From Gnetum montanum (lineage: Eukaryota > Streptophyta > Gnetopsida > Gnetales > Gnetaceae): DNA of 64,000 bases. Positions within the stretch are counted from its first letter, which is position 1; the number at the start of each line of letters is the position of its first letter. Positions 36,443 through 47,279 of this stretch are shown in pieces. The notes under the pieces were generated by a model. That model saw only the letters and a list, made by a program, of their open reading frames with translations. It did not search any database and was not told the origin of the DNA. The translations under genes were made by a program, and so were the position numbers. The stretch is taken from NCBI GenBank assembly GCA_015680685.1, contig MNCI01006012.1, positions 134,457-198,456 of the forward strand, in the 5' to 3' direction.

Positions 36443-36916
36443 CTATAGCCTTACTTCATTAAGTTCATAATGCATATGATCACAAAGTTAGAAAAATTTT
36501 CAAGGAAAAATCCCCAAAAAGTATGTTTCTCCTTTTATGACCCTTCTTAATTAGTTCTTTTTTTCCTTATATGTGGCTTATGATGATGGTTATGGGCCTA
36601 TGGGTTGGAAAAATTGGATTTCTCTCATTAACGTGAGTGATTTTTCATTATAACTCCTAAAGTTTTTTATATTCTTACCTTTATGATACCTTTTAGATGA
36701 TATCAAACTTTAGCAACTCAATGTAGGTTTCACATGCAAGCTAAGATGAACACTCTAGGTTCAAATGGGTTCAAACAACATAGAAATAAAAGCATATGGA
36801 AGTGCTAAATATTACAAGTGGAAGATAAGTGCACATAGCTTTGAGTTGTAAGAGAAAATTTAAACAACTCCCCTAGTAGAAACTGATGAAAATGAATTTA
36901 GAATACCATATGGGCC

Positions 36917-36968
36917 ATATATATATAGTTTTGCATGACCTGACATCAGGTACACAACATTGAGGTCC
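36917..36968 (-). promoter_or_regulatory. Internal promoter-like module of E2
   Basis: On the minus strand, GACCTCAATGTTGTGTACCTG-ATGTCAGG resembles this element's own LTR motifs (CCTCAACATTAGATACCTGATGT, at 33360-33390). It is followed by CTATATATATATGG. The module lies about 540 bp before the ORF2 ATG. E1 has the same arrangement at 50596-50683. Confidence 0.55.
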
Positions 36969-36969
36969 A

Positions 36970-38950
36970 AAAATATTCACTATATGGGGCAACTAAACAT
37001 GGAAACTAAAGCTTTGGGGTTAGTTGGAAGGTTTGAAGTTAAGTCCATCATTCTGGGGTAAGTGAAAAATTAATTTGAGGCACCAAAATTATGATAAGGT
37101 AAAGTCATCAACATGAAAAGCATTATAATGAGTAAGAAAAAGGCATTGAAATCAAAGTTGTGGATAGATCAATTTCATGATGATAAGGGAAATAATAAAA
37201 TGTAATAGCTGAGCATTTGGAAGGTGAAAAATGATGTGGTTGTATCAAACAAGTACAAGTTACAAAAATTACACAAGTGGATCCTCCCCAAAGGAGGCTC
37301 TAGCCTATGATACCCTTGTATAACCACACCTATAATGTTTTTAGGCACTAAAGGGGTTGAATGCAACACATATCTATGAAATAAAACACACATGTTAAAA
37401 CCACTAGTGTGAGAAGTTATGATCATCTAGATAATAAGATGAGATGGATTGTAGAAAGGATTATAGAAATTGGGACATGAGGTGTCTTACCATGGTCACA
37501 ATGAAACCTTGTGTGTTATTAATGATTAAATAACCATGTGTCCTTCTTTCCAAGATTCAAACCAAGTCCACACCACGTTATAGTAACATCACATTATTTC
37601 ATCACATCAGTGGACAACCATAAGATTATTAGAGTCATGAGTAACATCACTTGGCACTTTGTCCCAAGGGAGGAGCTTATTATGACACACTTATTATATA
37701 TTTTTAACTTTTCCTTTTTTTTTCTTATTTTTTTTCAATTCTAAGGAGCTGCAAACCTTCAGGCATGAGAACATGTCTTTCCAATGGGATCCACAGAAGT
37801 TTATTCAATGTCATTGTTGGTTACTCTTACTCCCATTTTTCTTTAGATCGACAAGGATATGATTATAAGCTCAGCAACATGATAGAACATACAAAAGTGG
37901 CCAAAGAGAACCCACAAATCCCCTTGATTTCACACCCTTTACATTACCTTGGTTTTTCACTCTTTTATCTAGACACAATGATTATAGATTTATTATTAAG
38001 TTGGATGATGAAAAAGATTATTATTGTGACCAAAGCAAGAACCTCTTATTAATGTAATGAGTGGATGGATGACATGGTCTCAAAGTCCAAATAATTAATC
38101 CCTTATGACTAGACAACATAAAGAAAACCTTACCTCAATGGGCAACATGATCATTTTATTCACAATTGAGATTACATAACAAAGAAAATGAAAATAGCAA
38201 GAAAAAATTAGAAGAAAATAAGAAAAAATTGGATCAAGAAATGGAAAATGACAAAAAATTATAAAACAAAAACATGAAAAGTACTTAAAATCCTAAATAT
38301 TAGAATGGAGGGTAACCCCCATGACTAAACATTTGGCTGTGACAAGGATTAATTAGTGGATTAATAGGATCTATGCATGTATGAAAGTTGGGAGTTGTCC
38401 ATACCCTTGCCACTGGGTGTCTATTGGTGGTGTGGTGGTTGGGTAGAAAAATTGTTGGTCACACACTTGATGGTTAAGGTGGGTTAGGGTATGAGGCATG
38501 TTAACATTATGGATGGCTAGACCATGATTGCACCCTTGATCATGATATGGTATGCATGGATTTGTTCATCTACCCATACTATTAGATTAATTGGTTGAAT
38601 TTGGGATTGGAGCACTAATGGACGGTGGCCCATGTGTAGGATCAAAGGACGTTGGTTATGATAAGGAAGATGGTGAAATAGATTGGCCTTGTGCTAGCTT
38701 AGATGATACAATGGGTCCATGTGTGGTCTACTTTGGCTTATGACCTTTCCTCTAGAAGGGATGTTTCCTACATTGTGGTTGAGACCCACTAGTGTCAACA
38801 TGTCTATCCACATTTGTAGCACAAGTGACACTCATTTGTTAACATTGTGGTGTGAAACCTTCCTATGTCCTTGGTGGTGGCATATAATAAGCTGGAGTAT
38901 GAGAAAATCAAGGGTAGGATGAATGGTAAGAGGCACAAGGTGGTGATCCT
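36970..38950. other. E2 interior between gag and the promoter-like module
   Basis: Decayed sequence homologous in position to 49260-50590 of E1. Pro/His-rich gag tail remnants are at 38700-39240 (minus KHPF-stop-RKGHKPK, compare CPFFRHDHIKG in E1). No pol domain seen. Confidence 0.45.
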
Positions 38951-40745
38951 TTAGGGGATGTCATGGGTTGATGATACTTGGGAGAGTGGTTGTGGTGATT
39001 TGAAGTAGTGGATGTAGAACTAGTTGGAGAAATAGGATGTTGAAAATAATACCCATGCAATTTTGATAGATAAGGTTGATTTGGTGGTGGCCTTTCCCAT
39101 GCCTATGATTGTTGCCACTATGATTAATAACTATGTTAAGGCTGGTAATAGGTCCCCTAGGATGGTACGATTGGTTGTGGGACTTTCTATAATTGCCTTG
39201 CAAGAGAGAAAATCTCCTAGGCATGTGCTTTTGCAAAAGCTTTGGATTTAAGGCACTTGCCCAATACTCTCATAGATGCAACAAGACTAGGAAATGACCC
39301 TTTGGATGGTTATATATGAAAATGTCACATCCATTATCTTCATCTATGGTTAAGTCTATAACCTCACTTTCCTTAGCCACTTTTCCCATTTACCGAAAAG
39401 TGTTCTTAGCTATTTCTTAGTTCTATATCCTTTGTTGATTATGATCTCTTGGCTTATTTTCCATGATTCTCTCCTTGACTATCTTGATGAGAGTTTTAAC
39501 TTTTTCATGTATCCATCTAGACATCCTATTAAACTTTGCTTCAAGTTCATCAATAGATTCCTATATTGGTAAGGTTTGTCGGGGAATCACCATATCGAGA
39601 ACGGTTTCATTCTTCTTATCATAGATCTAGACCTCCTTCTATTGAAGAGTTGAGTCCTATTGATATTTCTCAACATTCTCCCATTTGCATATCTCTTCTT
39701 CTTCTTTTGCCACATGCTTAATTAGCTTTTGGATCTAATGGGCCTGGACCTTGTATAATTACCTTGGGGCATACATCCTAAGGGTTTTCTTATTTCATTA
39801 CAAAGCCCATCTATGATGTGGAAAAGTTGCCTTTCCTTGGAAAAACCATGGCGTAGGCATCTATTTAGTAAGGCATTATATCTATCCAAGGCCATGTCTA
39901 AGGGTTCATGTTGTTCTTTCTTTCGCTCTTGGATTTGTCTCCTCAAGTTGGACACCCTTGCATAGGTTTGGTATTTCTCATTGAAAATTCCATCATTGTG
40001 GACCATCATTAGATTGAATTTGGTCTTAATGATCTATACCACACTTCAGCTCTACCAATTAGTGTCTTAGGAAAGAGCTTAAGCTTTTTCCATCCACTTT
40101 CAATGTTGTAGAAAGCACAGGCATCATAGAAGGCTTGTAAATGATGTTGTAGATCTAAATCATAGCCTCTTGCAAATTTAGGAATATTATTCATGTCAAG
40201 CTTAGGTAGTTGACTCTTTTTGTGATGCTTGTGAGATATCTTCTATGATATGAATTAGGCTTCTGGTGGCTAATAAGGGTTCATCATTATCAAACAAATT
40301 GTAAGTGAAATGCCTATCTTTATTCATTTGATCTTGATGATGTTATCTTTAACCTTTCCCGTGTGTTCGATTTCATTTTTTAGCCTAACCCTTTAGTGGA
40401 GCTCTATCTCTATATCTACATTCATCTTCATCAGAACTAGACGTTGAAGGAATAGAGGAAGATGAGGAACTCAAAAAATTTTCATGGATTCTATGATGTT
40501 CTTAGAGGTCTTTTGATTTATCATTTTTGGGTTTTTAGGAGGTCTTAAGCCTTGAGGACTTCCTTAGTACAAGACTTATGTCATCTCCTCCAAGATTGTC
40601 TACCTTAGGTGAATGTAGTCTTTGAGTGTCATCAAGGTGGCCATGAATGTTAGTCACTCCAATTTTCTTCATCATATATATCATTAATTCTTTAATGAAT
40701 GTGTTCACTATATAGTGCATTGTCACTTCTATGTAGGAGAGACAT
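38950..40745 (-). pseudogene. Gag of E2
   Basis: The start at 40745 reads MSLLHRSDNALYS, aligned with MSLSQDYDNATTS of E1. The 40194-40009 run holds NIPKFARGYDLDLQHHLQAF and KLKLFPKTLIGRAEVWYRSL. The 40009-39722 run holds YARVSNLRRQIQERK, EPLDMALDRYNALLNRCLRH and IIDGLCNEIRKPLG. These are Retrotrans_gag blocks of the Athila/Tat type (F..sL.g.A..WY..L; LR..I; .RY..LL..C..HG). It is split by one frameshift and several stops. Confidence 0.7.
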
Positions 40746-40848
40746 TGTTATTGGTTTATAGTATGTGTGATTTAATATTTTTTGAAAGATATATTGTTAA
40801 TACCTTTACCCCAATCATGTATGATATGACTAATCTAGATAACTAGCA

Positions 40849-40870
40849 CCATCCCTAGCAATGGTGACAA
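40849..40870 (-). other. Primer binding site of E2 (tRNA-Asp type)
   Basis: The minus strand reads TTGTCACCATTGCTAGGGAT directly after the LTR. It is a decayed form of TTGGCGCCGTTGCCGGGGAT, the site complementary to tRNA-Asp used by Athila/Calypso-like elements. E1 (TTGGTGTCATTGCTGGGGAT) and E3 (TTGGCATCATTGCCGGGGAT) are better matches. Confidence 0.7.
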
Positions 40871-41754
40871 TGATGATCAGCGAGGTACCCCCACAATCAA
40901 CCATATAAATCACAAGTGTTCATGCATAATCCAATTGAATTTTGTGGATGGGACTAGTTGTCACATCTAGATCGTTATGCTTTGATCGTAGTTCATTGTC
41001 TTCCCACTTGGACTAGTGGTAGCTTTGTCACGTATGGTTTTGTCCAAAGTGAGGTGTATGATGTTGTCTCTAATTCTACGCTACTCCTAATAATGATAAA
41101 AAGGTAAATGAATGAAGTTGATGGATAATGAAAAGTGAAATCTAACTAGCCTACATGCAATGGGTATTTTCCCTTAATCATCCATATACATCTTGGACTT
41201 CGTGAGACTACTTATGGGATTTCCAAGCGTATGTCATTGGTTGTGCCAAACAATACACTTCTAGATTACAAAGTATCTACACTTAAATGCTCGTGATTAA
41301 TGCATACGCATTCTTCTTAATAACAAGAATAGTAAATAGCAATAAATGAAAATATTTAACGAAATAAAGTAGGAAATAATTAATAATTTAAATAAATACT
41401 AATCTAAGTGAATGCTACAAGGATGGAAGTAATCTCGATCTTTATTGCTAGTCATGTAACGTGTCCAAGCATGTCACACTTGAACAAAATTCTCATACAA
41501 TTACAAAAATTACACTACAAGCATGCATTAGGAATGATGATTCTAAGGAAAGAAACTGAAAACTAAAACTATCTCTCTACTTCATGCATTCTACTTCCCC
41601 CCTCCCAATGCTCAAGTGATGTATTTATAAGCAAACCTAGATGAGACAACATCGGATGTCTGACATCACTTCTTGGCTTCAACATTGGGTATCTGACATC
41701 GAGGCTCTAATGTCACATATCTAACATCAAGGCCTAATAAGAGATGACTCATCA
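40871..41754 (-). repeat. 5' LTR of E2
   Basis: 884 bp. Its minus-strand 5' end TGATGAGTCATC is at 41754, TATAAATA is at 41629-41622, and its 3' end …GATCATCA is at 40871. It is colinear with 32562-33445 with scattered substitutions, which indicates an old insertion. Confidence 0.9.
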
Positions 41755-42400
41755 TTGACTCACAATGATTCTAGAATTTTCTACCCAACATCTCCTCATT
41801 ATACTAGCAAGCTTTAATTTCTATAATATCTAGCTTTATAATCCCATAGAGTTCATAGGTCTTTTGAACATTGATGTCGATAAAGTACTTGGTGTTTTCT
41901 CTAAACCATAGCTTATCTTTTTCATAAATCATTTTAGCTATTAAATAATTTTATAAATCTCTAATTAAGTTTCTCCTAGGCCCAAAATCTAGCTTATGGA
42001 GTCTTATTTTCTCATAAATTTCTTACCATTCTTCCATCGATTCTACAAATTTCAAGCTTGATTTTTCCACAAAATCATGGTCTTCATCAAAATTTAATAG
42101 CTCTTCTTCTTTTGTGTTTATCTCTAGTCTTGTGACATCAATCCACTAGTAGAGATTATAGATGTTGAATTTGAACTATCAAAGATACTTGGAGAGAGTG
42201 AAGGTATCAACATCCTAAAAATTCTAAGCCACTTCTTCCTTTTCCTTGTGTGACTTCTTAGCTATTCTTTCCTATGGAATTTTGAAGCTTTTCTATACTC
42301 TTCAATGGTGCCTTTGTTTCTTTTCTTAGCTCTCTACTCTACTTCAACTCTAATCTTTGTTTACTAATGTCTTTGTGTTCAAAATCTATATGAATCTTAC
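41755..42400 (-). pseudogene. ORF-X of family G copy B, proximal part
   Basis: Continuation of 31140-32561 across the E2 insertion, homologous to 22165-22800 of copy A (including the 'gattctagaattttct' block). Decayed; start uncertain. Confidence 0.5.
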
Positions 42401-42569
42401 TTATTAATATTTAGAGATTGGTTCTTTAATTTGATTGCTTTGGACATATTATTCAATTTAGCTCTCAACACTTATCATAGGCTTTTATTTTTGTTAAGCT
42501 ACTTTATTTAAGAATTAAGGATTTAAATTATTAATCTATGATAGCTTCAACTTATTATTGACATCAACT

Positions 42570-43570
42570 TATAGAACCATTCTTAAACCTATTTGTAGAG
42601 CTGAATTTAAGCTCTATAGATTCATTCTACAAAGGAATCTAATGTGGAAGAGTTAATTTGAGCTTCTCCAAAGAATTTATTCCATGATACATCATGCCTT
42701 CCATTGAGCTAGATTAAAAATAAAATGACCACATGCACAATTCTTGGTAGGTCCATGATGAGGTCGGATGTGTCTTGTAGAACATTTTAGGGTTTGTTCA
42801 TAGATCTATTTTTACATTCTATAGTTCTTCTCTAAAAAGGAGTCTAACATGGCTTGCTCTACAAAGCGCTAATGTGGTAGAATGAATTGTGAAGTTAATT
42901 TGTAGAACTACTTTGGCCTATAAGCTTTTATTTTATCTTGAGCTTACAAGGCTTTATGACTCTTCAAAATTCCTTTAGCATTTCTATGCCATATAGAATT
43001 ATTCTAAAGCTTTCTTTATATTTTGGATCTGTTAACATAGCTTATAGAATGATTTTAGATCTTCTTCATATAGTCAATTTTTAGTTCTATGCATTCATAC
43101 TATGTAGAGCTAACGTGGTATAGTCATATTTTGGCTTGCTTATAGAATTGTATTCCAATTCTATGACAAACCTAAGTTCATATGTTTTGATGATGTGACC
43201 ATGTAGAAGTTTTTTTAAATCCATTCATAGAGTTAAGTTTTCTCTTTACAAAACTAGATCTACAAGCTAATGTTACAAAGAAGGTTGAACATCTCTCAAA
43301 ATCTTCTAATGCACCTTTGGCTATTAATGAGGCCATTTTGTAGAGCTGAATTTTAATCCTTTTCTCTAGCACTTTCATGGTAGAATAAAAAATAAGCTCT
43401 TTCATGAAGTAGAATTCTAGCTCTACAAATAATGCTCTAAACCTCCAAGCTAATGTGGTAGAGCTATTTTCAAGCTATCTTGTAGAACCCAAGTTCACCT
43501 CTACTAGCCACATCATCGAGCTTACCTAGTAAGATCAAACAAGGAATTCTTCATAAAGCTACTTATCAAC
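42570..43570 (-). repeat. GTAGAGC-rich stretch, copy B
   Basis: Same position and motifs as 22900-24000 in copy A. Contains a 75-codon open run (43405-43178) with IAKGALEDFERCST, shared with copy A at 23817-23617. Confidence 0.5.
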
Positions 43571-44640
43571 TCTATGAACCTCTTCTACATCAATAGAGTT
43601 GATTTAGCTAAGCCATTTTCATGCTCTTTTCCAAATTAAAATTTCTTCTTAACAAGTTGATGTGCCAAATATACTTTAATAAATCTCTTTTTTAAATTTA
43701 GATCAAGCCCCTCTTCTTGAAGCAAGAGTTTTCCTTAATTCTTAACTATTTTTTCCAATGTCTATTATGATGAAATTGATTCATAGGCTATGTAATTCCA
43801 TTTTTATCAATCTTTAGATAAATAGAGCACATGTTTATGCTAGCTTAACTTGTGTAAACTCTATCTTTGATGGCTAGCTTAGTTATCTTAAGAAATGTTG
43901 ATTTTAAACTTGAAACCCTAGTTCTTTGAACTATCTAGAAATTTTATAAGCTTACATAATCAATCAAAGTAGAATGGCTTAAATAATTTGATCATGAAGC
44001 CCTTAATTCATGAAGTATCTCTACTAAAACATTTTCTATCATTTTTTTAGGGATTATCTTTCCCTAAATACGGCACCTTGAACCTTAAGTCAATATTACT
44101 ACATGATTATGTTTTAAAGAAACAAAACTTAATCCATGCTCCATTAATGGCTAAAATGTTATTGCATATTACTATACTTTAAAGGAAAACTCAAGTAAAA
44201 ATGAATGTAATCCTTCTATCATTTTTTTGAACACTTCTCTTCAAAAAAATTCTTCAGCTTAGGGTTTAATTTTGCATTATTAGCAACATATCTTTTAGTC
44301 ATTATCTATTGAAAATCTCTATAATTATTATCAAAGCTTAATGATAATATTTCTTGGTTGGTGCCACACCTTTCATCGAACTTGATCAAATTTCATGGGT
44401 ATATTGATCTTTTTACATCATCACACAATAACATAGTCTAATAAATTAAATCCTTGATGTTCCATGAAAATGGTAATTTTTGTAATAACAAGTTTTCCAA
44501 ATAAACATAAACTTCTTTTCCTTCAACATTTATATATAGTTACAAAAATAAGTAAAAGCTTAATTAATTTTTAAGGAAAAAACCCTTGTGGCTTAAGGCT
44601 CAATAGGGATGAATACATTCCAATCCTAAAATTTTCAAAC
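43570..44640. other. Family G copy B, decayed spacer
   Basis: Homologous to about 24000-24950 in copy A. No domain recognised. Confidence 0.5.
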
Positions 44641-45330
44641 AAGCTACCTAAAGCTAAGCTAATGAGGCAAGATGACACTATATAGTAATTATGACTTTCA
44701 TAAAAAGTTTTTGTTCTCATGCTTGATCATACTCAAGAAAAATTGTCACTTAAGCTAGTATAGCTATTTGTAATTCATTATCACAATCCCATCCTTCCTT
44801 AAATTCCTTGGAACTCTCATCTTCCTTGGGCTCTTCTTCTACTTTTGGCTCTTTTTCTGAACCTTCGAGCCTCCCTTCAATGTCATTTTTAGGCTAATTT
44901 ACCAGGACATCCTCATAATTGAAAACCTGATTTAGGCTCTCCTTATTAATGTTCTTTCCTTGTGAGAAATCTGAACACTCTAGAAATTTAACCCATTCTT
45001 AGATGTGAATTAATTTATCACTTATGAGTGTGAAGAACTCATCAAAGAGGCAAGTCATAAATGGAAAATTATAGGCTACTTTGTAATATACATCTCTATA
45101 AAATATCCTATACACATGCTCAAGGTAACACCCAGATAGCTATGGAATGAAAGGTCTTGTGCTCATCTTGAATTTTCTTGAATCTACAAGCAATTTTCTT
45201 CTTACCATTAGCCTTAATTTTCCAATCATGATACAATTATGGATTTTATAGATTGGCTTCAACTTCCTATATAGTCCTAAGGAAATTAGTTATGACACAC
45301 TATGTACATATTTACAAATTTGATCGACTA
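44640..45330 (-). pseudogene. Post-integrase acidic region, copy B
   Basis: The minus strand carries FNYEDVLVNQPKNDIEGRLE and EGSEKEPKVEEEPKEDESSK near 44900, preceded by a segment with YLEHVYRIFYRDVYYKV and LFDEFFTLISDKLIHI. It is homologous to 25750-24950 and broken by stops. Function unknown. Confidence 0.45.
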
Positions 45331-46650
45331 TCCTTGAGTTGCTCTAAGTGGGCAATTATCCAAAATAATTCTTGAAATGAAGAGCATTAAACAAATATCT
45401 CAACGCTTATCCATCTAGTAATGTAAGCTTAAAAGCATTTTTGGCCACTTGCTATTTGATCATTAATAGCCCAATCCACCTAGCAAAAATTGCTAGTTTA
45501 ATCTTTCATATTACTTTCCACAATAAAACCAAGTCTCCTTCCCTAAATTCCTTTTTTCCCACTCGATGATCAAACCATCTCTTTATTGATGTTGCATTAT
45601 GTAAGAGCCTATCTTGAGCTTTATTAATCTTGGCCTCTTTTCTTAATAGTAATGTTATCAAAGTAGATTTTTTGTCTAATCATGGATTATAGTTTTCCAT
45701 AAATTTGACTATCAAAGACACAACCATATTAGTTATTCGAGCGCTGAACCCATAGACTAAGTTGAATGGTGTAGTTCCTATAGATTTCTTAATTCTAATC
45801 TAGTCAGTCCATAGAGCTCTTTGCAATAGTTCGTGCCATTTTCCAAGATTGTTATGCATGAAATATTTAATGTAAGAGATCAACTTTTTATTCATGGACT
45901 CAACCAAACCATTTCCTTGCGGATAATAATTTAAGGATAAATAGATTAAGATTGAATGCTCTGAAGCCCACCTTATAAACTTGCCTGATTGGAAATTTGT
46001 GCCATTATCAATAACGAATGATTCTAGCATCCAAAATTGATTGATGATATATTGCTGAAGGAACTTAATGACATCATATGACATACTTCTCTTTAGCGCT
46101 TTAGCCTTTAGCCACTTACTAAAATAATTAGTGATTGTCAAAATAAACTTATGGCTTACTTAAGATGGAGTAATTTCTTCTATGAAATCTAATCCCCACC
46201 TTTGAAAAGTTTTATCATTTGTTAGTGGTTTTAAAGGGGAATTAGCTCTTTTTGGATTTGGTTCATGTGTTTGACACTTGTGACAAGCCAAAATTTTATC
46301 TCATACATCCTTGTACATAGCTAGCCAATAGAAATCATATCTCAATATATGTTGTATTGTGGTTCTAGGGGATTCATAATATAGGTCTTCATGATTATGG
46401 AATTATTTTGATATGTCTTCAATTTTTTAATTTGGTGCACATTCTAGTGAAATACCTCTAAAATATTTCATATATAGAGTTTCTTTAGTATAGATGTACT
46501 TCCTAGTTTTGATCATAAAAGCTCTTTCCTTGCTTTTATGTAAATTCCTAGGAACTTCTTGGCTAATGAGAAACTTTATTATGTCATCGTAACAATTTTT
46601 AATTTTAGAAAGAGCTAACACTTCTTGTCTAGATTCTTTTGCCATCATCT
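45330..46650 (-). pseudogene. Integrase of family G copy B
   Basis: The longest open run (46141-45800, 113 codons) covers the catalytic core. Asp45 (FVIDNGTNF) and Glu81 (NGLVESMNKK) are 35 residues apart, as in the DD35E class, but the first Asp is Asn (ITNYFSKW). Upstream are a CHKC zinc remnant (about 46275) and the linker YDDIIKFLISQEVPRNL (46600-46540) with LYMKYFRGIS. Downstream, near 45350, LRYLFNALHFKNYFG is the gypsy integrase tail. E1 inserted just upstream at 46670. Confidence 0.8.
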
Positions 46651-46669
46651 AGCTAATCCCATATTCTTT

Positions 46670-47145
46670 TGATGAATCATTATTCATTAGGCCCTGATAT
46701 CACACTCGTGATATCACATACGTGATATCAGGTACACGATATTGTAGCCTAGCTCGCGATATCGAATGCATGATATTTTGACTCCTATGCGGGCCTATAA
46801 ATACACATGTAGATGCAAGAAGTTAAGGGAGTCAGTTTTTAGAATCAGTTCATAGTTCATTTTAGAAGTTAGCTTTCATTTTAGTTCTTCTCAACCCTTT
46901 TCCCCAAGTGCATGCCCACAATGTGATGATTGTAATTGTACGGCATATTTATTAAAGATTGAGATTACTTCATCATTGTAGCATACGTGACAAAGAAAAT
47001 ACTAGTCTAGGTGGGAAGAGAACAAGCTATGATCAACGAGTAATTAGCTAGATACCGCAACTAGCCCATCTGCAAAGTTCGACCGAATCATGCCTAAACG
47101 CTCGTATTCATATGGTTGAGTGTAGGGGTACCTCGCCACTCATCA
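46670..47145 (+). repeat. 5' LTR of E1 (internally deleted)
   Basis: Begins TGATGAATCATT and ends CACTCATCA. Only 476 bp because two internal segments present in the 3' LTR are missing: about 38 bp after 'tacggca' (near 46963) and about 350 bp before 'tacgtgacaaag' (near 46984). TATAAATA at 46796-46803. Confidence 0.9.
46690..46803 (+). promoter_or_regulatory. GATATC cluster and TATA box, E1 5' LTR
   Basis: Four GATATC and two GATATT sites lie within about 85 bp, several inside longer palindrome-like units such as CGTGATATCAC. They are followed about 20 bp later by CCTATAAATA. The 3' LTR (54140-54252) has five GATATC sites in the same place. This is the likely U3 control region. Confidence 0.7.
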
Positions 47146-47166
47146 TTGGTGTCATTGCTGGGGATG
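47146..47166 (+). other. Primer binding site of E1 (tRNA-Asp type)
   Basis: TTGGTGTCATTGCTGGGGAT directly follows the LTR end CATCA, resembling the tRNA-Asp primer site TTGGCGCCGTTGCCGGGGAT. Confidence 0.75.
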
Positions 47167-47279
47167 GTGCTAGATATTTAGATTAGTTACATCATACAAG
47201 ATTTTTTTAACAAAGTATTAATAATATATCTTTTAGAAAAAAAACAATAATTGCAATTAAATCACACAAATTTACAACC

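Larger units (their letters stand above)
32562..41754 (-). mobile_element. Element E2 (family E, pol-less LTR element)
   Basis: Complete structure on the minus strand: two 884-bp LTRs (40871-41754 and 32562-33445), a primer site at 40849-40870, gag from 40745, an internal motif cluster with a TATA-like run (36917-36968), a short intron-like segment (36380-36442), ORF2 from 36379, and a G-rich polypurine tract at 33446-33456. Flanks are ttaat (32557-32561) and ttgac (41755-41759), differing by two transitions. The uninterrupted target is readable in copy A near 22165. I found no RT, RNase H or integrase in its 7.4-kb interior. Confidence 0.85.
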
